Source of the DNA: Verrucomicrobiota bacterium
GTDB taxonomy: Bacteria; Verrucomicrobiota; Verrucomicrobiia; Chthoniobacterales; UBA10450
Direction of reading: 5' to 3'
Assembly (NCBI GenBank): GCA_003218975.1
Contig: QHPD01000106.1
Location: 1 to 64,000 of the forward strand
DNA length: 64,000 nt
Shown here: positions 45,342-54,948 of the stretch, piece after piece
Position numbering within the stretch: the first letter of the stretch is position 1
How the letters are laid out: every line of letters starts with the position of its first letter
The notes under the pieces: generated by a model
Told to the model about the DNA's origin: nothing
Database searches by the model: none
The model's input: only the letters and a program-made list of their open reading frames with translations
Position numbers and translations under genes: made by a program

Positions 45342-48302
45342 ATGGAACTCTTGATTCTGTTCATCATCGGTCTGTTAATCGTGATTTTCATCCTGCCGTT
45401 TGTCGCGTTCGCAAAGGCGAACACAGCAAAGCGCGGCGTTGACGACCTAGTCACTCGACTTTCATCCCTCGAAAACGAAGTGCGCAGTTTGCGGCGGCAA
45501 ACCGTTCCTGTGCCGAAGTCGGAGGCGGTTGAGGCCATTCCGCCACCGCTTCCGACCACAATCTCCGCTCCGGTCGTGGAAGAGAAAAAATCGGTACCAC
45601 CGCCAATCTCGCAAAAAATTGCTGAAGCAACTGTTCCTCAAACCGCAAGACCGGCCAAACCTTCAATGGATTGGGAGCAGTTTATGGGCGCGAAACTGTT
45701 CGCGTGGATCGGCGGGCTGGCGCTTTTCCTCGGCGTGGCGTTTTTCGTGAAATATTCGTTTGAGCATAATCTCATCCCACCGGAGCTGCGGGTTGCGATT
45801 GGATTCCTCGTTGGCGCCAGTCTTCTCATCGGCGGTCTGCTCCTCAAACGGAAGGAAAACGCGGTCACTGCGCAGACGCTCTGCGCGACTGGGATCCTTG
45901 TGCTCTATGCCGTGACGTTTGCCTGTCGATCTTATTATCACTTTCGGTTCTTTGGTCTCATTCCGACCTTTTTGTTGATGTCGCTCATCACGGCCGTCGC
46001 GTTTCTGCTCGCCGTCCGATTGAATGCGATTGTCGTAGCTGTGCTCGGCATCGCAGGCGGTTTTCTCACGCCGGTATTGCTTTCAACGGGCCAGGATCAT
46101 CCGCTCGGACTTTTCATGTACATCGCGCTGCTCGACATCGGTCTGCTCGGAGTCGGGCAACGACAACGCTGGAATGTGCTCCCCATCCTGGGCGCGGTTG
46201 GAACTTCGCTGATGCAATTCGCCTGGATCGCGACGTTCTTTGTTTCCGAAAAATATTTCGCCGGAAACAAAGTCCTTGTTGTCATGGCCGTGTTCGCCGG
46301 ATTTCAGGCGTTGTTTCTCGCGGCGGCGGCGTGGTCGAAACGGACCGCAAAAATCAACCGTGAACTTCTCACCTGCGCCATTTGGCTCGCCGCGGTCGCG
46401 ATGTGCTCGGCGTTTTACCTGCTCTCGTTCCAAACGATCGCGCAACGGCCGACGCTGCTGTTCAGCTACCTGTTTGTTGTCGACCTTGGCTTGCTCGCGC
46501 TAACGCTAATTCAAAGCAGGCTCGTCATCGTTGAAGCGTTGGCCGGGCTGGCGGCGTTCATTTTTCTTGGCACGTGGACAGGAAACTATCTCACAACCGC
46601 CAATCTTTATGTCGCGCTGGCGTTCTATTTTGTCTTCGCGCTTTTCCATGCGACGGCGCCACTCGCCCTGCAACGTCTGCGCAGGATCGAGATCCCGTGG
46701 TGGAGCCATGCATTTCCCGCTCTCGCACTGCTACTGGTGTTGATGCCGATTTTTCAGCTCAGCCAGCTTTCGATTTTTGTCTGGCCGTTCGTGCTGATTG
46801 TCGATCTTCTCGCGATTGTTCTCGCTCTAACGACGGCTACGCTGCTCCCGATTCTTGGCGTGCTCCTGCTCACGCTTGTGACCATGGGCGCGTGGCTCTG
46901 CCGGATTCCGAGTGAACTCACCGGCTTACCAATAGCACTGTGTCTCCTCGGCGGCTTCGCGATTTTCTTTCTGCTCGCAGCGAGTTGGGCGTCCCGCCGA
47001 TTGGTTGCAAGTGGCGCAGTCACGCGCGCACCAAATCTTTTCGGCAACATCGTTGACCCAGTAAATCTTTCCGTTCAACTTCCCGCGCTCTCGGCGACGC
47101 TGCCGTTTCTGCTGCTCATCATGGTGACGCTGCGGTTACCGCTCGCGAATCCGTCTCCTGTATTCGGCTTGGCGTTATTGTTAGTCATTTTGCTTCTCGG
47201 TATGAGCGAAGCCTTTTCGCTCGATCTGCTCCCGACGGTCGCACTCGTCTCGGTGCTCGCGCTGGAGCACGCATGGCATTTTGAACATTTCGATCCAACG
47301 CGTGCCACGCTACCACTGATTTGGTATCTCGGATTTTACGCGCTGTTCACCATCTTTCCCTTCATTTTCTACCAAAAGCTTGCCGGAAAAACGGCCCCGT
47401 GGGCAACAGCCGCGCTCGCGGGTCCGTTACATTTTTATCTGGTGTATCAACTTATTCGCACTGCGTATCCAGGCGGAGTTCCCGGTTTGGTGCCAGCTGC
47501 ATTTGCAGTGCCTTCGTTACTCGGACTCTTCGTGCTGCTCAAACGCACACCGCTCACGAGTCCGGCACGCAATGCGCAGCTGGCGCTCTTTGGCGGAGCC
47601 ACCCTGTTTTTCATCACGCTGATTTTCCCGACCCAGCTCGATCGCCAATGGATCACGGTCGGTTGGGCGTTGGAAGGCGCAGCGCTTTGCTGGTTTTTTC
47701 ATCGCGTGCCGCACTCGGGACTGCGCCTGGTGGGCGTCGGTTTGCTCGTCGCCGTGTTCGCGCGCCTCGCGTTCAATCCGGCCGTGCTCAGTTATCACCC
47801 GCGCGCCGCATTCCCGATTCTTAATTGGTATCTTTACACCTACGGCATCGCGACAGTGTGCCTGTTCGCCGGCGCACGATTGCTCGCGCCGCCGCGCCAT
47901 CTAATTCTCGGTCGAGATGTGCTGCCGTTGCTTTACACGCTCGGGACCGTACTCGCATTTCTGATCGTAAACATCGAGATCGCCGATTACTTTAGTACGC
48001 CGGGCGCGGTCACGTTGACATTTCAATTCTCAGGAAATTTTGCGCGCGACATGAGCTACAGCATCGCGTGGGCGTTGTTTGCGCTGTTGCTGCTCATTGT
48101 CGGAATTCGAAAGCGAACCGCGCCGGGGCGTTACGCCAGTCTGGCTTTGCTCGGCATCACCGTCGTGAAGCTTTTCTTTCACGATCTTTCCCAGCTTGAG
48201 CAACTTTATCGCATTGGCGCGTTCGTCGTCGTCGCCGTGATCGCTATCCTCGCATCGTTTCTGTATCAGCGGTTTCTTGCAGCGGCGGAAGAAAAACAAT
48301 GA
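45342..48302 (+). CDS. DUF2339 large polytopic membrane protein
   Basis: 986 residues. After one N-terminal helix (LILFIIGLLIVIFILPFVAF) comes a short coiled-coil (LVTRLSSLENEVRSLRRQTV) and a Pro-rich linker. Then about 25 hydrophobic segments follow, beginning WEQFMGAKLFAWIGGLALFL, the hallmark of DUF2339. Function unknown; the family often neighbours DUF3999, and a decayed DUF3999 start overlaps its stop here. Confidence 0.92.
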   Translation: MELLILFIIGLLIVIFILPFVAFAKANTAKRGVDDLVTRLSSLENEVRSLRRQTVPVPKSEAVEAIPPPLPTTISAPVVEEKKSVPPPISQKIAEATVPQTARPAKPSMDWEQFMGAKLFAWIGGLALFLGVAFFVKYSFEHNLIPPELRVAIGFLVGASLLIGGLLLKRKENAVTAQTLCATGILVLYAVTFACRSYYHFRFFGLIPTFLLMSLITAVAFLLAVRLNAIVVAVLGIAGGFLTPVLLSTGQDHPLGLFMYIALLDIGLLGVGQRQRWNVLPILGAVGTSLMQFAWIATFFVSEKYFAGNKVLVVMAVFAGFQALFLAAAAWSKRTAKINRELLTCAIWLAAVAMCSAFYLLSFQTIAQRPTLLFSYLFVVDLGLLALTLIQSRLVIVEALAGLAAFIFLGTWTGNYLTTANLYVALAFYFVFALFHATAPLALQRLRRIEIPWWSHAFPALALLLVLMPIFQLSQLSIFVWPFVLIVDLLAIVLALTTATLLPILGVLLLTLVTMGAWLCRIPSELTGLPIALCLLGGFAIFFLLAASWASRRLVASGAVTRAPNLFGNIVDPVNLSVQLPALSATLPFLLLIMVTLRLPLANPSPVFGLALLLVILLLGMSEAFSLDLLPTVALVSVLALEHAWHFEHFDPTRATLPLIWYLGFYALFTIFPFIFYQKLAGKTAPWATAALAGPLHFYLVYQLIRTAYPGGVPGLVPAAFAVPSLLGLFVLLKRTPLTSPARNAQLALFGGATLFFITLIFPTQLDRQWITVGWALEGAALCWFFHRVPHSGLRLVGVGLLVAVFARLAFNPAVLSYHPRAAFPILNWYLYTYGIATVCLFAGARLLAPPRHLILGRDVLPLLYTLGTVLAFLIVNIEIADYFSTPGAVTLTFQFSGNFARDMSYSIAWALFALLLLIVGIRKRTAPGRYASLALLGITVVKLFFHDLSQLEQLYRIGAFVVVAVIAILASFLYQRFLAAAEEKQ

Positions 48303-48566
48303 AGCGAAATCGACGATTTCACCGACTAGGTAAACCGCTGCGCCTTTGTATTGGCGACGATTCTCTCCACGCAGACGTCATTGTCATTCGAACCTAACGA
48401 GTGGCGCCAGACACAGGCGCTCAACGTTCCAACGGCGGGCTTGATGCGCGTGAATCTTCACGTCGCGACGTTAGACCTGGCGCGGTCCGCACTCGAAGAC
48501 TTCGCATGTCGATCCAACTGGAAACCAGCTAGCTTACCTGCGCGCAGTCATCAGTTAAATCAATGA
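48299..48566 (+). pseudogene. Decayed N-terminus of a DUF3999-like gene
   Basis: An ATG overlaps the DUF2339 stop (ATGA) but its frame soon goes astray. From about 48351 another frame reads SFEPNEWRQTQALNVPTAGL, MRVNLHVATLDLARSALEDF, resembling the start of DUF3999 proteins, which commonly follow DUF2339. It then degenerates and stops at 48566, where a full protein would continue for several hundred residues. I read it as a frameshifted, mostly deleted partner gene. The family match is from a short stretch. Confidence 0.5.
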
Positions 48567-48622
48567 TGACGCAAAAGATTATCGATTAACGCATGGCGCG
48601 CTCGCGAGCCGAGCATTTGCGC

Positions 48623-49035
48623 ATGATTGCGAAGAAATTCGCACTCGCATTTGGCATCGCCGTTGTTTTTCCGGCGATGATTCGCTGCGGAGTAAGCACA
48701 TTCTCGCCAGAGCCGCGATGGCAGGACCACCATGTTACACCGCTGATTGATTCAAATTCTGCGGAGTACCAGAAGAAGGACGCGGCGTATAGAGCCGCCT
48801 GAGAAAATGTTCGAGAAGCATCTTTTCGCATTCGCCGTGCCGCTGGGTCGGCGCATTTCTGCCTATCCCGGCTATCGGCACCGGACTGATGTTCGGTGGT
48901 ATCTTCAGTGTCGACGATGGTTATTTTAATTACTGGTCAGAGCTTTCCGCCCAGCCTAAGTTTTCTTCGCTTCTCGCGGCTTTCATCGTCCTGCTCGTCG
49001 TTGGGTATCGGAAGCTTGAGAAGAAAGAGACCTGA
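48623..49035 (+). pseudogene. Twice-frameshifted small membrane protein gene
   Basis: Three frames join into one plausible protein: IAKKFALAFGIAVVFPAMIR and SAEYQKKDAAYRAA (frame of 48623), then EKMFEKHLFAFAVPLG (next frame), then GAFLPIPAIGTGLMFGGIFS and SSLLAAFIVLLVVGYRKLEK to TGA 49033-49035. The joined product has three membrane helices and about 137 residues. Breaks lie near 48799 (a T before GAGAAAATG) and near 48848. Function unknown. The adjacent hydrolase gene follows 63 bases later. Confidence 0.7.
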
Positions 49036-49098
49036 TAGTTGTGCGCAACGAAGGGGCATGCGCTGTTTCGAAACGGTGACTCCGCTAGGAACGCAAAA

Positions 49099-49947
49099 AT
49101 GAAACAGCTACTTGTCACCTTCGCGACGTTGGTCGGCATCGCCATCATGTGTGCCATTTCCGTTGGATGGCTGCTCGCGCATCCGGTTCAAACCCGGATC
49201 GGAAATCCTCCCACCGACCTAGCCGCTCAACCGCTCACCTTTGCGAGCGATTTGGGCGCAAATGTCCACGGTTGGTGGTGTCCAATCCAAAATCGTCGCG
49301 GCGCTGTCTTACTTCTGCCCGGTATTCGCGCGAATCGTTTAAGCATGATTGATCGCGCGCGATTTCTGCATCGTGCCGGTTACTCGGTCCTGCTTATTGA
49401 TTTCCAGGCAACCGGCGAAACCAAAGGCGATCACATCACGTTTGGGTGGAAAGAAAGTCGCGATGTGCTTGCTGCGATAAATTTTGTTCGCCATATCGAT
49501 CCAACCGCTCGCGTTGCGATTATCGGCAGTTCATTGGGCGGCGTAGCTGCTCTGCTCGCAACTCCGCCGCTGAGAGTTGATGGGCTTGTGCTCGAGGAAG
49601 TCTATCCCACGATTGAAATCGCAACTCGCAACCGGATGGAAAATTACCTCGGCCGCGTCGGCCGAATCTTGACGCCCGTCCTGTTGAACCAATTGCAGTG
49701 GCGGCTTGGCGTTTCGGCTTCGCAATTGCGCCCGGTCGATCACATCGCCAACGTCGAGTGCCCAGTGCTCATCATGAGCGGGGAAAAAGACAGAAACAGC
49801 AGACCATCCGATACACAGATGCTGTTTGAGCGCGCGCGATCTCCCAAGCAACTTTGGTTCGTGCCGAACGCCGGACATGTCGATCTTCATAGAGCGGCCC
49901 GAGTTGATTATGAGTCGCGCGTCCTTGCCTTCCTCGAACAGATGTGA
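49099..49947 (+). CDS. Alpha/beta hydrolase with N-terminal membrane anchor
   Basis: 282 residues from ATG 49099 (TAGGA ribosome site); the ORF track start is 20 codons upstream. An anchor (LLVTFATLVGIAIMCAISVG) is followed by an alpha/beta-hydrolase domain with oxyanion region LLLPGIRANRL, nucleophile elbow IIGSSLGGVAALLA, the acid region VLIMSGEKDRNS and the His in VPNAGHVDLH: a complete Ser-Asp-His triad. Its stop overlaps the next gene's GTG start (GTGA), so the two hydrolases are coupled. Substrate unknown. Confidence 0.88.
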   Translation: MKQLLVTFATLVGIAIMCAISVGWLLAHPVQTRIGNPPTDLAAQPLTFASDLGANVHGWWCPIQNRRGAVLLLPGIRANRLSMIDRARFLHRAGYSVLLIDFQATGETKGDHITFGWKESRDVLAAINFVRHIDPTARVAIIGSSLGGVAALLATPPLRVDGLVLEEVYPTIEIATRNRMENYLGRVGRILTPVLLNQLQWRLGVSASQLRPVDHIANVECPVLIMSGEKDRNSRPSDTQMLFERARSPKQLWFVPNAGHVDLHRAARVDYESRVLAFLEQM

Positions 49948-50810
49948 AAGTGAAGATTTCCGCTGGACAGCGCCTCTTGCTCGTCGTTGCCGCTGTATAT
50001 TTCGCTGTGATCCTCTTCAGTCATTTGCCGGATCATTTGATCTTATTTCCAACAAGAGCGCCGATCGCTACCGGCGGCGCGGTTCGTAAAGCGATCCCGT
50101 TTCAGAATGGGGAATTGGAAATCTGGACAGCGAAATCGCAGCGAGCACAGAAACAGGGCAGCGCGGACGTTTACATCTTCCGCTTTTATGGCAATGCGGA
50201 TCGCGCGGAGCGCTGGGTCGCGGCGGAGGCGGAAGAATGGAATGGCCGCGCCGTAGAAATCTGGGGAATGAATTACCCCGGCTTTGGCGGCAGCACCGGA
50301 CCGGCGCGCCTTTCCAAGATCGGGCCGGGGGCGCTTGCGGCATTTGATGAATTAAAACGTCACGCGGTTGATCGGCCTATCATCACTTATGGGGCAAGCA
50401 TCGGCGCGACTGCTGCGCTCCACGTGGCTGCGTCCCGGCCCGCCGGGATCGCCGGATTGATTTTGCACAATCCTCCGCCGCTGCGCGAGATGATCCTGCG
50501 TCGGTTTGGTTGGTGGAATCTGTGGCTGTTGGCGGGTCCTGTCGCGTTGCAAATTCCGCGAGAGCTCGACAGCATTGCAAACGCTAAGGCGATTCATGCG
50601 CCGGCAATTTTTTTGTTGGCGGGAAGAGATGAAGTAGTCGCGCCTCGTTATCATCGGCTGGTGGTTGACGCTTACGCTGGGGAAAAGCGCGTGATTACAC
50701 TCCCCGGCGCTTACCACAACGATCCGATTCAAGGCACAGCGCTGACAGACTTCTATCGCGCTCTTGATTGGTTGCTGCCGAAGGCGAATTCACATTCCGT
50801 ACCGCAGTAG
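49944..50810 (+). CDS. Second alpha/beta hydrolase with N-terminal anchor
   Basis: 288 residues starting at GTG 49944, overlapping the previous stop by four bases. Anchor helix LLLVVAAVYFAVILFSHLPD, then a hydrolase domain: GMNYPGFGGSTGPARL, the nucleophile elbow TYGASIGATAALHV (G-A-S-I-G), acid FLLAGRDEVVAP and a His in LPGAYHND. It resembles BEM46/ABHD13-like membrane hydrolases. Only distantly similar to its coupled neighbour. Substrate unknown. Confidence 0.87.
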   Translation: MKVKISAGQRLLLVVAAVYFAVILFSHLPDHLILFPTRAPIATGGAVRKAIPFQNGELEIWTAKSQRAQKQGSADVYIFRFYGNADRAERWVAAEAEEWNGRAVEIWGMNYPGFGGSTGPARLSKIGPGALAAFDELKRHAVDRPIITYGASIGATAALHVAASRPAGIAGLILHNPPPLREMILRRFGWWNLWLLAGPVALQIPRELDSIANAKAIHAPAIFLLAGRDEVVAPRYHRLVVDAYAGEKRVITLPGAYHNDPIQGTALTDFYRALDWLLPKANSHSVPQ

Positions 50811-50870
50811 GACGTCCGAATCTGTGCGGCGCCTCTCGTCCGCTGCACCGGCCGGGATCAACGATCCCGA

Positions 50871-51887
50871 CTACAGTCCGACCAGGTCCCCGATGACTTT
50901 TTCCATCGCGCTCACGACCAGCGTGAAACGATCGTAATCGAGTTTATCGGGCGTGTCGGTGGACGAATGATAATGCGGATAGCGAAATGGCGCGGTGTCG
51001 GTGATCATGATGCCAGGGTAACCGTGCCGCCAGAATGACCATTGATCCGACCAACTGACGCCGGGAATGAACGCTGGGAGCGCCGCGCCTTCGGATGGAA
51101 TCTTTGCGTGTTTGCGAAAGAGCGCGACGACGCGGCGGAGCAGCGCCCGCGAATGAACGTTGCTGACGAATCCGATGAAGTTGCCGACCTTGGGATACAA
51201 AATGCCCAAGCCGGGCGCTGGATAGGTCTGCGAGTGCGGCGCATCGGAAAAATAGCCAATGGTTTCGAGGCTAATCATGGCGTCGATTCGATCGCCGCGC
51301 GTTTTGCATCTGCCGGCGTAAACAAAGCTTCCCATTTCATCCGACAAAAAATAAGGCGGCTCCTCGTTCACGAATGCGACGAAGCGCACCCTGTGTTGTG
51401 CGGTTTTCCCAGCAAAACGCCGCGCTAATGCAAGAAGCGCCGCGACCCCGCTCCCGTTGTCGTTTGCACCGGGCGAGCCAAAGACTGAATCATAATGTGC
51501 GCCGATAAGGATGATCGGCGGCGGTTCAGAAACCGCCGTTGCTTGCGCGCCGGAAATTTCTGCCTCGATATTGTAGCAGGCCTGCCCGTGCATCTCATAA
51601 CTGTCCCGTCGCGGGCGAAGGCCTGCGCGTGAAAAAGAATTTTCGATGAAGTCGGCAGCGGCATTCAATTGTGGATAACGCCACATGTTGCGCTCGCCGA
51701 TTTCGCCGGCGAGCGTTTGCACATCCGCACGGAGCTCTTCGCGCAACGCAACTTCATCGGGCGACAACGGCGCAGCCTTCGAAATATTTTTGCCGGGCAT
51801 CCTCACTCCAAACCACCAGAGTAACGCCAAAACCGCGGCGACGGCGATGGTAATGCGCAGGACGCTGAACAGAAACGACCGCGGCAC
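50871..51887 (-). CDS. M28 family zinc aminopeptidase, membrane-anchored
   Basis: 338 residues. The N-terminal anchor (ITIAVAAVLALLWWFGV) is followed by an M28 domain with ligands in IGAHYDSVFGSPGANDNGSG (His and bridging Asp), FVAFVNEEPPYF (catalytic Glu pair), and the late His of YPHYHSSTDTPDKL. It probably removes N-terminal residues from peptides in the periplasm. It ends the minus-strand run behind the ABC exporter, 21 bases after the permease stop, and may be co-transcribed. Confidence 0.92.
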   Translation of the reverse strand: MPRSFLFSVLRITIAVAAVLALLWWFGVRMPGKNISKAAPLSPDEVALREELRADVQTLAGEIGERNMWRYPQLNAAADFIENSFSRAGLRPRRDSYEMHGQACYNIEAEISGAQATAVSEPPPIILIGAHYDSVFGSPGANDNGSGVAALLALARRFAGKTAQHRVRFVAFVNEEPPYFLSDEMGSFVYAGRCKTRGDRIDAMISLETIGYFSDAPHSQTYPAPGLGILYPKVGNFIGFVSNVHSRALLRRVVALFRKHAKIPSEGAALPAFIPGVSWSDQWSFWRHGYPGIMITDTAPFRYPHYHSSTDTPDKLDYDRFTLVVSAMEKVIGDLVGL

Positions 51888-51908
51888 AGCGTAAAAGCGT
51901 CCCTTTGT

Positions 51909-53033
51909 TCACCCGATCTTTTTTCGAAATCGCAAAGCGCAGAAAGCGAAGAGTAAGATCGACATGAGAATGAGAATGGCCAAGTTCGGCCAGTATTCAA
52001 AGAGATTTGCGCCGCGCAAAATGATCGCGCGCATGAGCGCAATAAAATACGTCGTGGGAAAGAGGGCGCCGAGCGCGTAAAAAATCCACGGCATGGTTTC
52101 ACGTGGGAAAATGAAACCGGAAAAGAAGACGCTTGGCAGCAGGAACACCATCGACATTTGGAGCGCCTGCATTTGATTTTCGGCCTTGGTCCCAACGAGC
52201 AAACCCAGGCTCAGTAATGCAAACACGTACACGAGCGTGGAAAACATCATCGCGAAGACATTGCCCACGATTGGGACAAAGAACACGAACCGCATAATCG
52301 TGAACAAGACCAGCGCCATCGCCATACCGATGCACAAATATGGAACCAGCTTGCCGAGCATGAGGCCAGCGCGGCTCAATGGGCTCACCAGTAGTTGCTC
52401 GAGCGTGCCGCGTTCCCGTTCCCGAACCAGGGCCATGGCGGCAGCAACTGTCGTCCCAATTTGCAGAACGACGCCAATCACGCCCGGCACAAAAAAGTTC
52501 GGCGCGCGCATGGCCGGGTTGTAAAGCATTTGGGGACGAACATCGATCGGCATCCCCTGCCGGCCGGTTTCACGCAGAAGCGATTCCAGTGATTGCGTCA
52601 ACGCCACGCCGAGTCCCGTTTGGAGAGCCTGCAACGCCGTCGTGGAATTCGATCCATCGACAAGCAATTGCACCTGCGCAGAGTGGCCTGCATTAAGTTC
52701 GCGAGTAAAGTTCGGCGGGATGTCCAGGGCGGCGTAGGCGCGGCCTTTGCGCATTTCACTTTTAAGCTGGTCCAGGCTTTGCACTTCGCCCACGACGCGA
52801 AATGACTCCGTGTTCACGAAACGGTCTATCAACTGCCGGCTCTCGACGGTGCGATCTTCGTTGAGAATGAGCATCGCCATGTGTTTCACGTCGTTGTCGA
52901 GCGCGTAGCCGAATGCAATCATCTCAATCAACGGCGGGAAAAAAAAGAAAAACAGAGTCAGCGGATCGCGCCAGACGACGATGAACTCCTTGAACAAGAT
53001 TGCGCCGAGCCCGCGAAACAATTTGTGTTTCAT
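51909..53033 (-). CDS. ABC-2 type transporter permease (YbhR/YbhS-like)
   Basis: 374 residues. One N-terminal helix (LTLFFFFFPPLIEMIAFGYA), a large external domain with FTRELNAGHSAQVQLLVDGS, and five C-terminal helices including AATVVPIG-type loop GTVAAAMALVRERERGTLEQ LL (the conserved 'ERERGT.EQL' ABC-2 motif). It pairs with the ATPase whose TAA overlaps its ATG by one base. Likely exports a drug or other amphiphile together with the HlyD-like adaptor. Confidence 0.93.
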   Translation of the reverse strand: MKHKLFRGLGAILFKEFIVVWRDPLTLFFFFFPPLIEMIAFGYALDNDVKHMAMLILNEDRTVESRQLIDRFVNTESFRVVGEVQSLDQLKSEMRKGRAYAALDIPPNFTRELNAGHSAQVQLLVDGSNSTTALQALQTGLGVALTQSLESLLRETGRQGMPIDVRPQMLYNPAMRAPNFFVPGVIGVVLQIGTTVAAAMALVRERERGTLEQLLVSPLSRAGLMLGKLVPYLCIGMAMALVLFTIMRFVFFVPIVGNVFAMMFSTLVYVFALLSLGLLVGTKAENQMQALQMSMVFLLPSVFFSGFIFPRETMPWIFYALGALFPTTYFIALMRAIILRGANLFEYWPNLAILILMSILLFAFCALRFRKKIG

Positions 53034-54022
53034 TACGCCGCCTTTTGTTGTTCAGCGGCGTGCTTGGCCGAAAGCTCAACAAACACGTCTTCGAGCGAAG
53101 GACCCATTTCGTGAATCTCGGCATGACCAACGCCGACTTTGTGCAGCTGTTCGTCGATCTGCGCACGCTTGACGGTTTCATCGACCAACAAATGCATCGA
53201 TTGGCCGAACACGGTGGCACTGCGCACTCCGCGCATCTCGTGCATGGCATGCAGTGCCGTGGTCACGTGATCGCAAGTCACGTCGAGCCGGCGCGTTCCG
53301 GGCGGATTCACCTCCGGCATTTTTTTTAACTCGTCCGGCTCACCGCACACGATCAATTTCGACATGTAAATATAGCCCACATGATCGCAGCGCTCCGCTT
53401 CGTCCATGTAATGGGTGGTCACAAACAGCGTCATGCCTTTGCCGGCGAACTCAAAGAGTAGATCCCAGAGTTCGCGCCGCGCGACTGGATCGATGCCCGC
53501 CGTCGGCTCATCGAGAAAGAGCACGGTCGGCTTGTGCATGAGCGAGCAAGCCATGGCCAGGCGTTGGCGCCAGCCGCCGGAAAGTTGCCCGGCGCGCCTG
53601 TCGATGTACGGCTCTAGATGCGTCGTGGCGATCATTTCGTCGCGCCGCTGGTTCAATTCGCGACCGCGCAAGCCATAAAGTTTTCCTGCAAAGATGAGGT
53701 TCTCATTTACCGTCAACTCGTCATAGAGTGAGAATTGTTGCGACATATAACCGATCATTTCCTTGATCGGCTCGGCGTCTCGCACGATGTCGTGGCCGCC
53801 GATGCGAGCGGTTCCATCACTCGGCTCGAGAATTCCACAAAGCATCCGGATCACCGTCGATTTGCCCGAACCGTTAGGTCCGAGAAACCCGAAGATTGAT
53901 CCTTTTGCCACGGAAAATGAAACATGATCAACAGCCGTGAATGCGCCGAAGCGCTTCGTCAACCTGTCCACTTCGATCATTGGCTCGGTCATTTTCCCAT
54001 CGTGAGAGACATTCGTGTCCAT
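53033..54022 (-). CDS. ABC transporter ATP-binding protein (YbhF-like)
   Basis: 329 residues, start supported by AAAGGAC before ATG 54022 (internal Met codons at 53992 and 53980 are alternatives). Walker [20 protein letters not shown]-loop YMSQQFSLYD, signature QLSGGWRQRLAMA, Walker B TVLFLDEPTAGIDP and H-loop VTTHYMDEAERC are all intact. The C-terminal extension (about residues 230-329) is typical of DrrA/YbhF-type drug exporters. Central gene of the regulator-adaptor-ATPase-permease operon. Confidence 0.95.
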   Translation of the reverse strand: MDTNVSHDGKMTEPMIEVDRLTKRFGAFTAVDHVSFSVAKGSIFGFLGPNGSGKSTVIRMLCGILEPSDGTARIGGHDIVRDAEPIKEMIGYMSQQFSLYDELTVNENLIFAGKLYGLRGRELNQRRDEMIATTHLEPYIDRRAGQLSGGWRQRLAMACSLMHKPTVLFLDEPTAGIDPVARRELWDLLFEFAGKGMTLFVTTHYMDEAERCDHVGYIYMSKLIVCGEPDELKKMPEVNPPGTRRLDVTCDHVTTALHAMHEMRGVRSATVFGQSMHLLVDETVKRAQIDEQLHKVGVGHAEIHEMGPSLEDVFVELSAKHAAEQQKAA

Positions 54023-54047
54023 TAGTGTCCTTTCGCGGGTGTTGAGC

Positions 54048-54932
54048 TCATTTCACATTGGGAAAATAAACATCCGCCGCCATTCCCGCGCGCAAACGGT
54101 TGTCGTCGCTCGGCAAACGAATCTTTACTCCGAACACTTGTTTGATCCGATCCGCGACGGTTTGCACGTTGCGCGGGGTAAACTCGGCCTGCCGATTGAT
54201 TTGCTCGACGACTCCATCGAAATCTTTACCCGGAAACGAATCGACACGCACCCGAACATGCTCGCCAAGTTTGATCAAACCCAGCCACGACTCCGGAACA
54301 TAAACACGCACCCAGAGATGTCCTGTCAGGAGCAACGTGGCGGCCTCGCGATTGGCCGGCAGCACATCGCCCACCTTCACGCTGAGTACTTCCAGAATCG
54401 AATCGGCCGGAGCGGTGACCTGCATTTCTGCCAGCTGTGCGTCGATGTCGGCTAGTTGTGCACGCGCTTGCGCCACGCGCATCTTCGCCGCCGCCACATT
54501 TTTCTCCTGCGCTTTCGCCGCGCTATCGGCGCGCTCGGCGTCATTTGGAGAAACCACCTTGCGTTTCAGCAGGTCTTGCTGGCGTCGGGCGTCGTCGTGC
54601 AGGAAGTGTAACTGCGCCTCCTGCGCGTCTGCGTCGTGGATTGCCGTATCGATTTGCGCAGCGGCAAGGTCGCGACGCGCGCGCAGCTCCGAAGCATCGA
54701 GCTGTACGATGACTTGGCCTTCGTGCAAATGGTCGCCTTCCCAGGCAAAAATCTTTTCCACACGCCCGCCTGCGCGCGGCCCCACGTGCGCCTCGTCCAC
54801 TTCGATCGTTCCAGAGACCGCGTTGCGGCGAGTATTACAACCAACGACAAGTGTTGAACAAACGACAAGAAGCGCGAGCAATGAGCGATTGTCGATCTTG
54901 ACGAGCGTGAACAATTTTGTCGCGAGTCGCAT
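54048..54932 (-). CDS. HlyD-family periplasmic adaptor lipoprotein (YbhG-like)
   Basis: 294 residues. The N-terminal signal ends in a lipobox (LVVGCN), so it is probably lipidated. The biotinyl-lipoyl half-motif is VGPRAGGRVEKIFAWEGDHL; a helical hairpin (about residues 75-150, RRDLAAAQIDTAIHDADAQE) follows, then the second lipoyl and beta-barrel parts (VTAPADSILEVLSVKVGDVL). It bridges the inner-membrane exporter to an outer-membrane channel. No TolC homologue is in the window. Confidence 0.92.
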   Translation of the reverse strand: MRLATKLFTLVKIDNRSLLALLVVCSTLVVGCNTRRNAVSGTIEVDEAHVGPRAGGRVEKIFAWEGDHLHEGQVIVQLDASELRARRDLAAAQIDTAIHDADAQEAQLHFLHDDARRQQDLLKRKVVSPNDAERADSAAKAQEKNVAAAKMRVAQARAQLADIDAQLAEMQVTAPADSILEVLSVKVGDVLPANREAATLLLTGHLWVRVYVPESWLGLIKLGEHVRVRVDSFPGKDFDGVVEQINRQAEFTPRNVQTVADRIKQVFGVKIRLPSDDNRLRAGMAADVYFPNVK

Positions 54933-54948
54933 TAAAGCAGAGATGCAA

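Noticed and set aside
48747-49102. Separate small ORFs (48747-48929, 48896-49102)
   Set aside because: They are off-frame readings across a twice-frameshifted membrane gene; parts of the correct protein are split among three frames.
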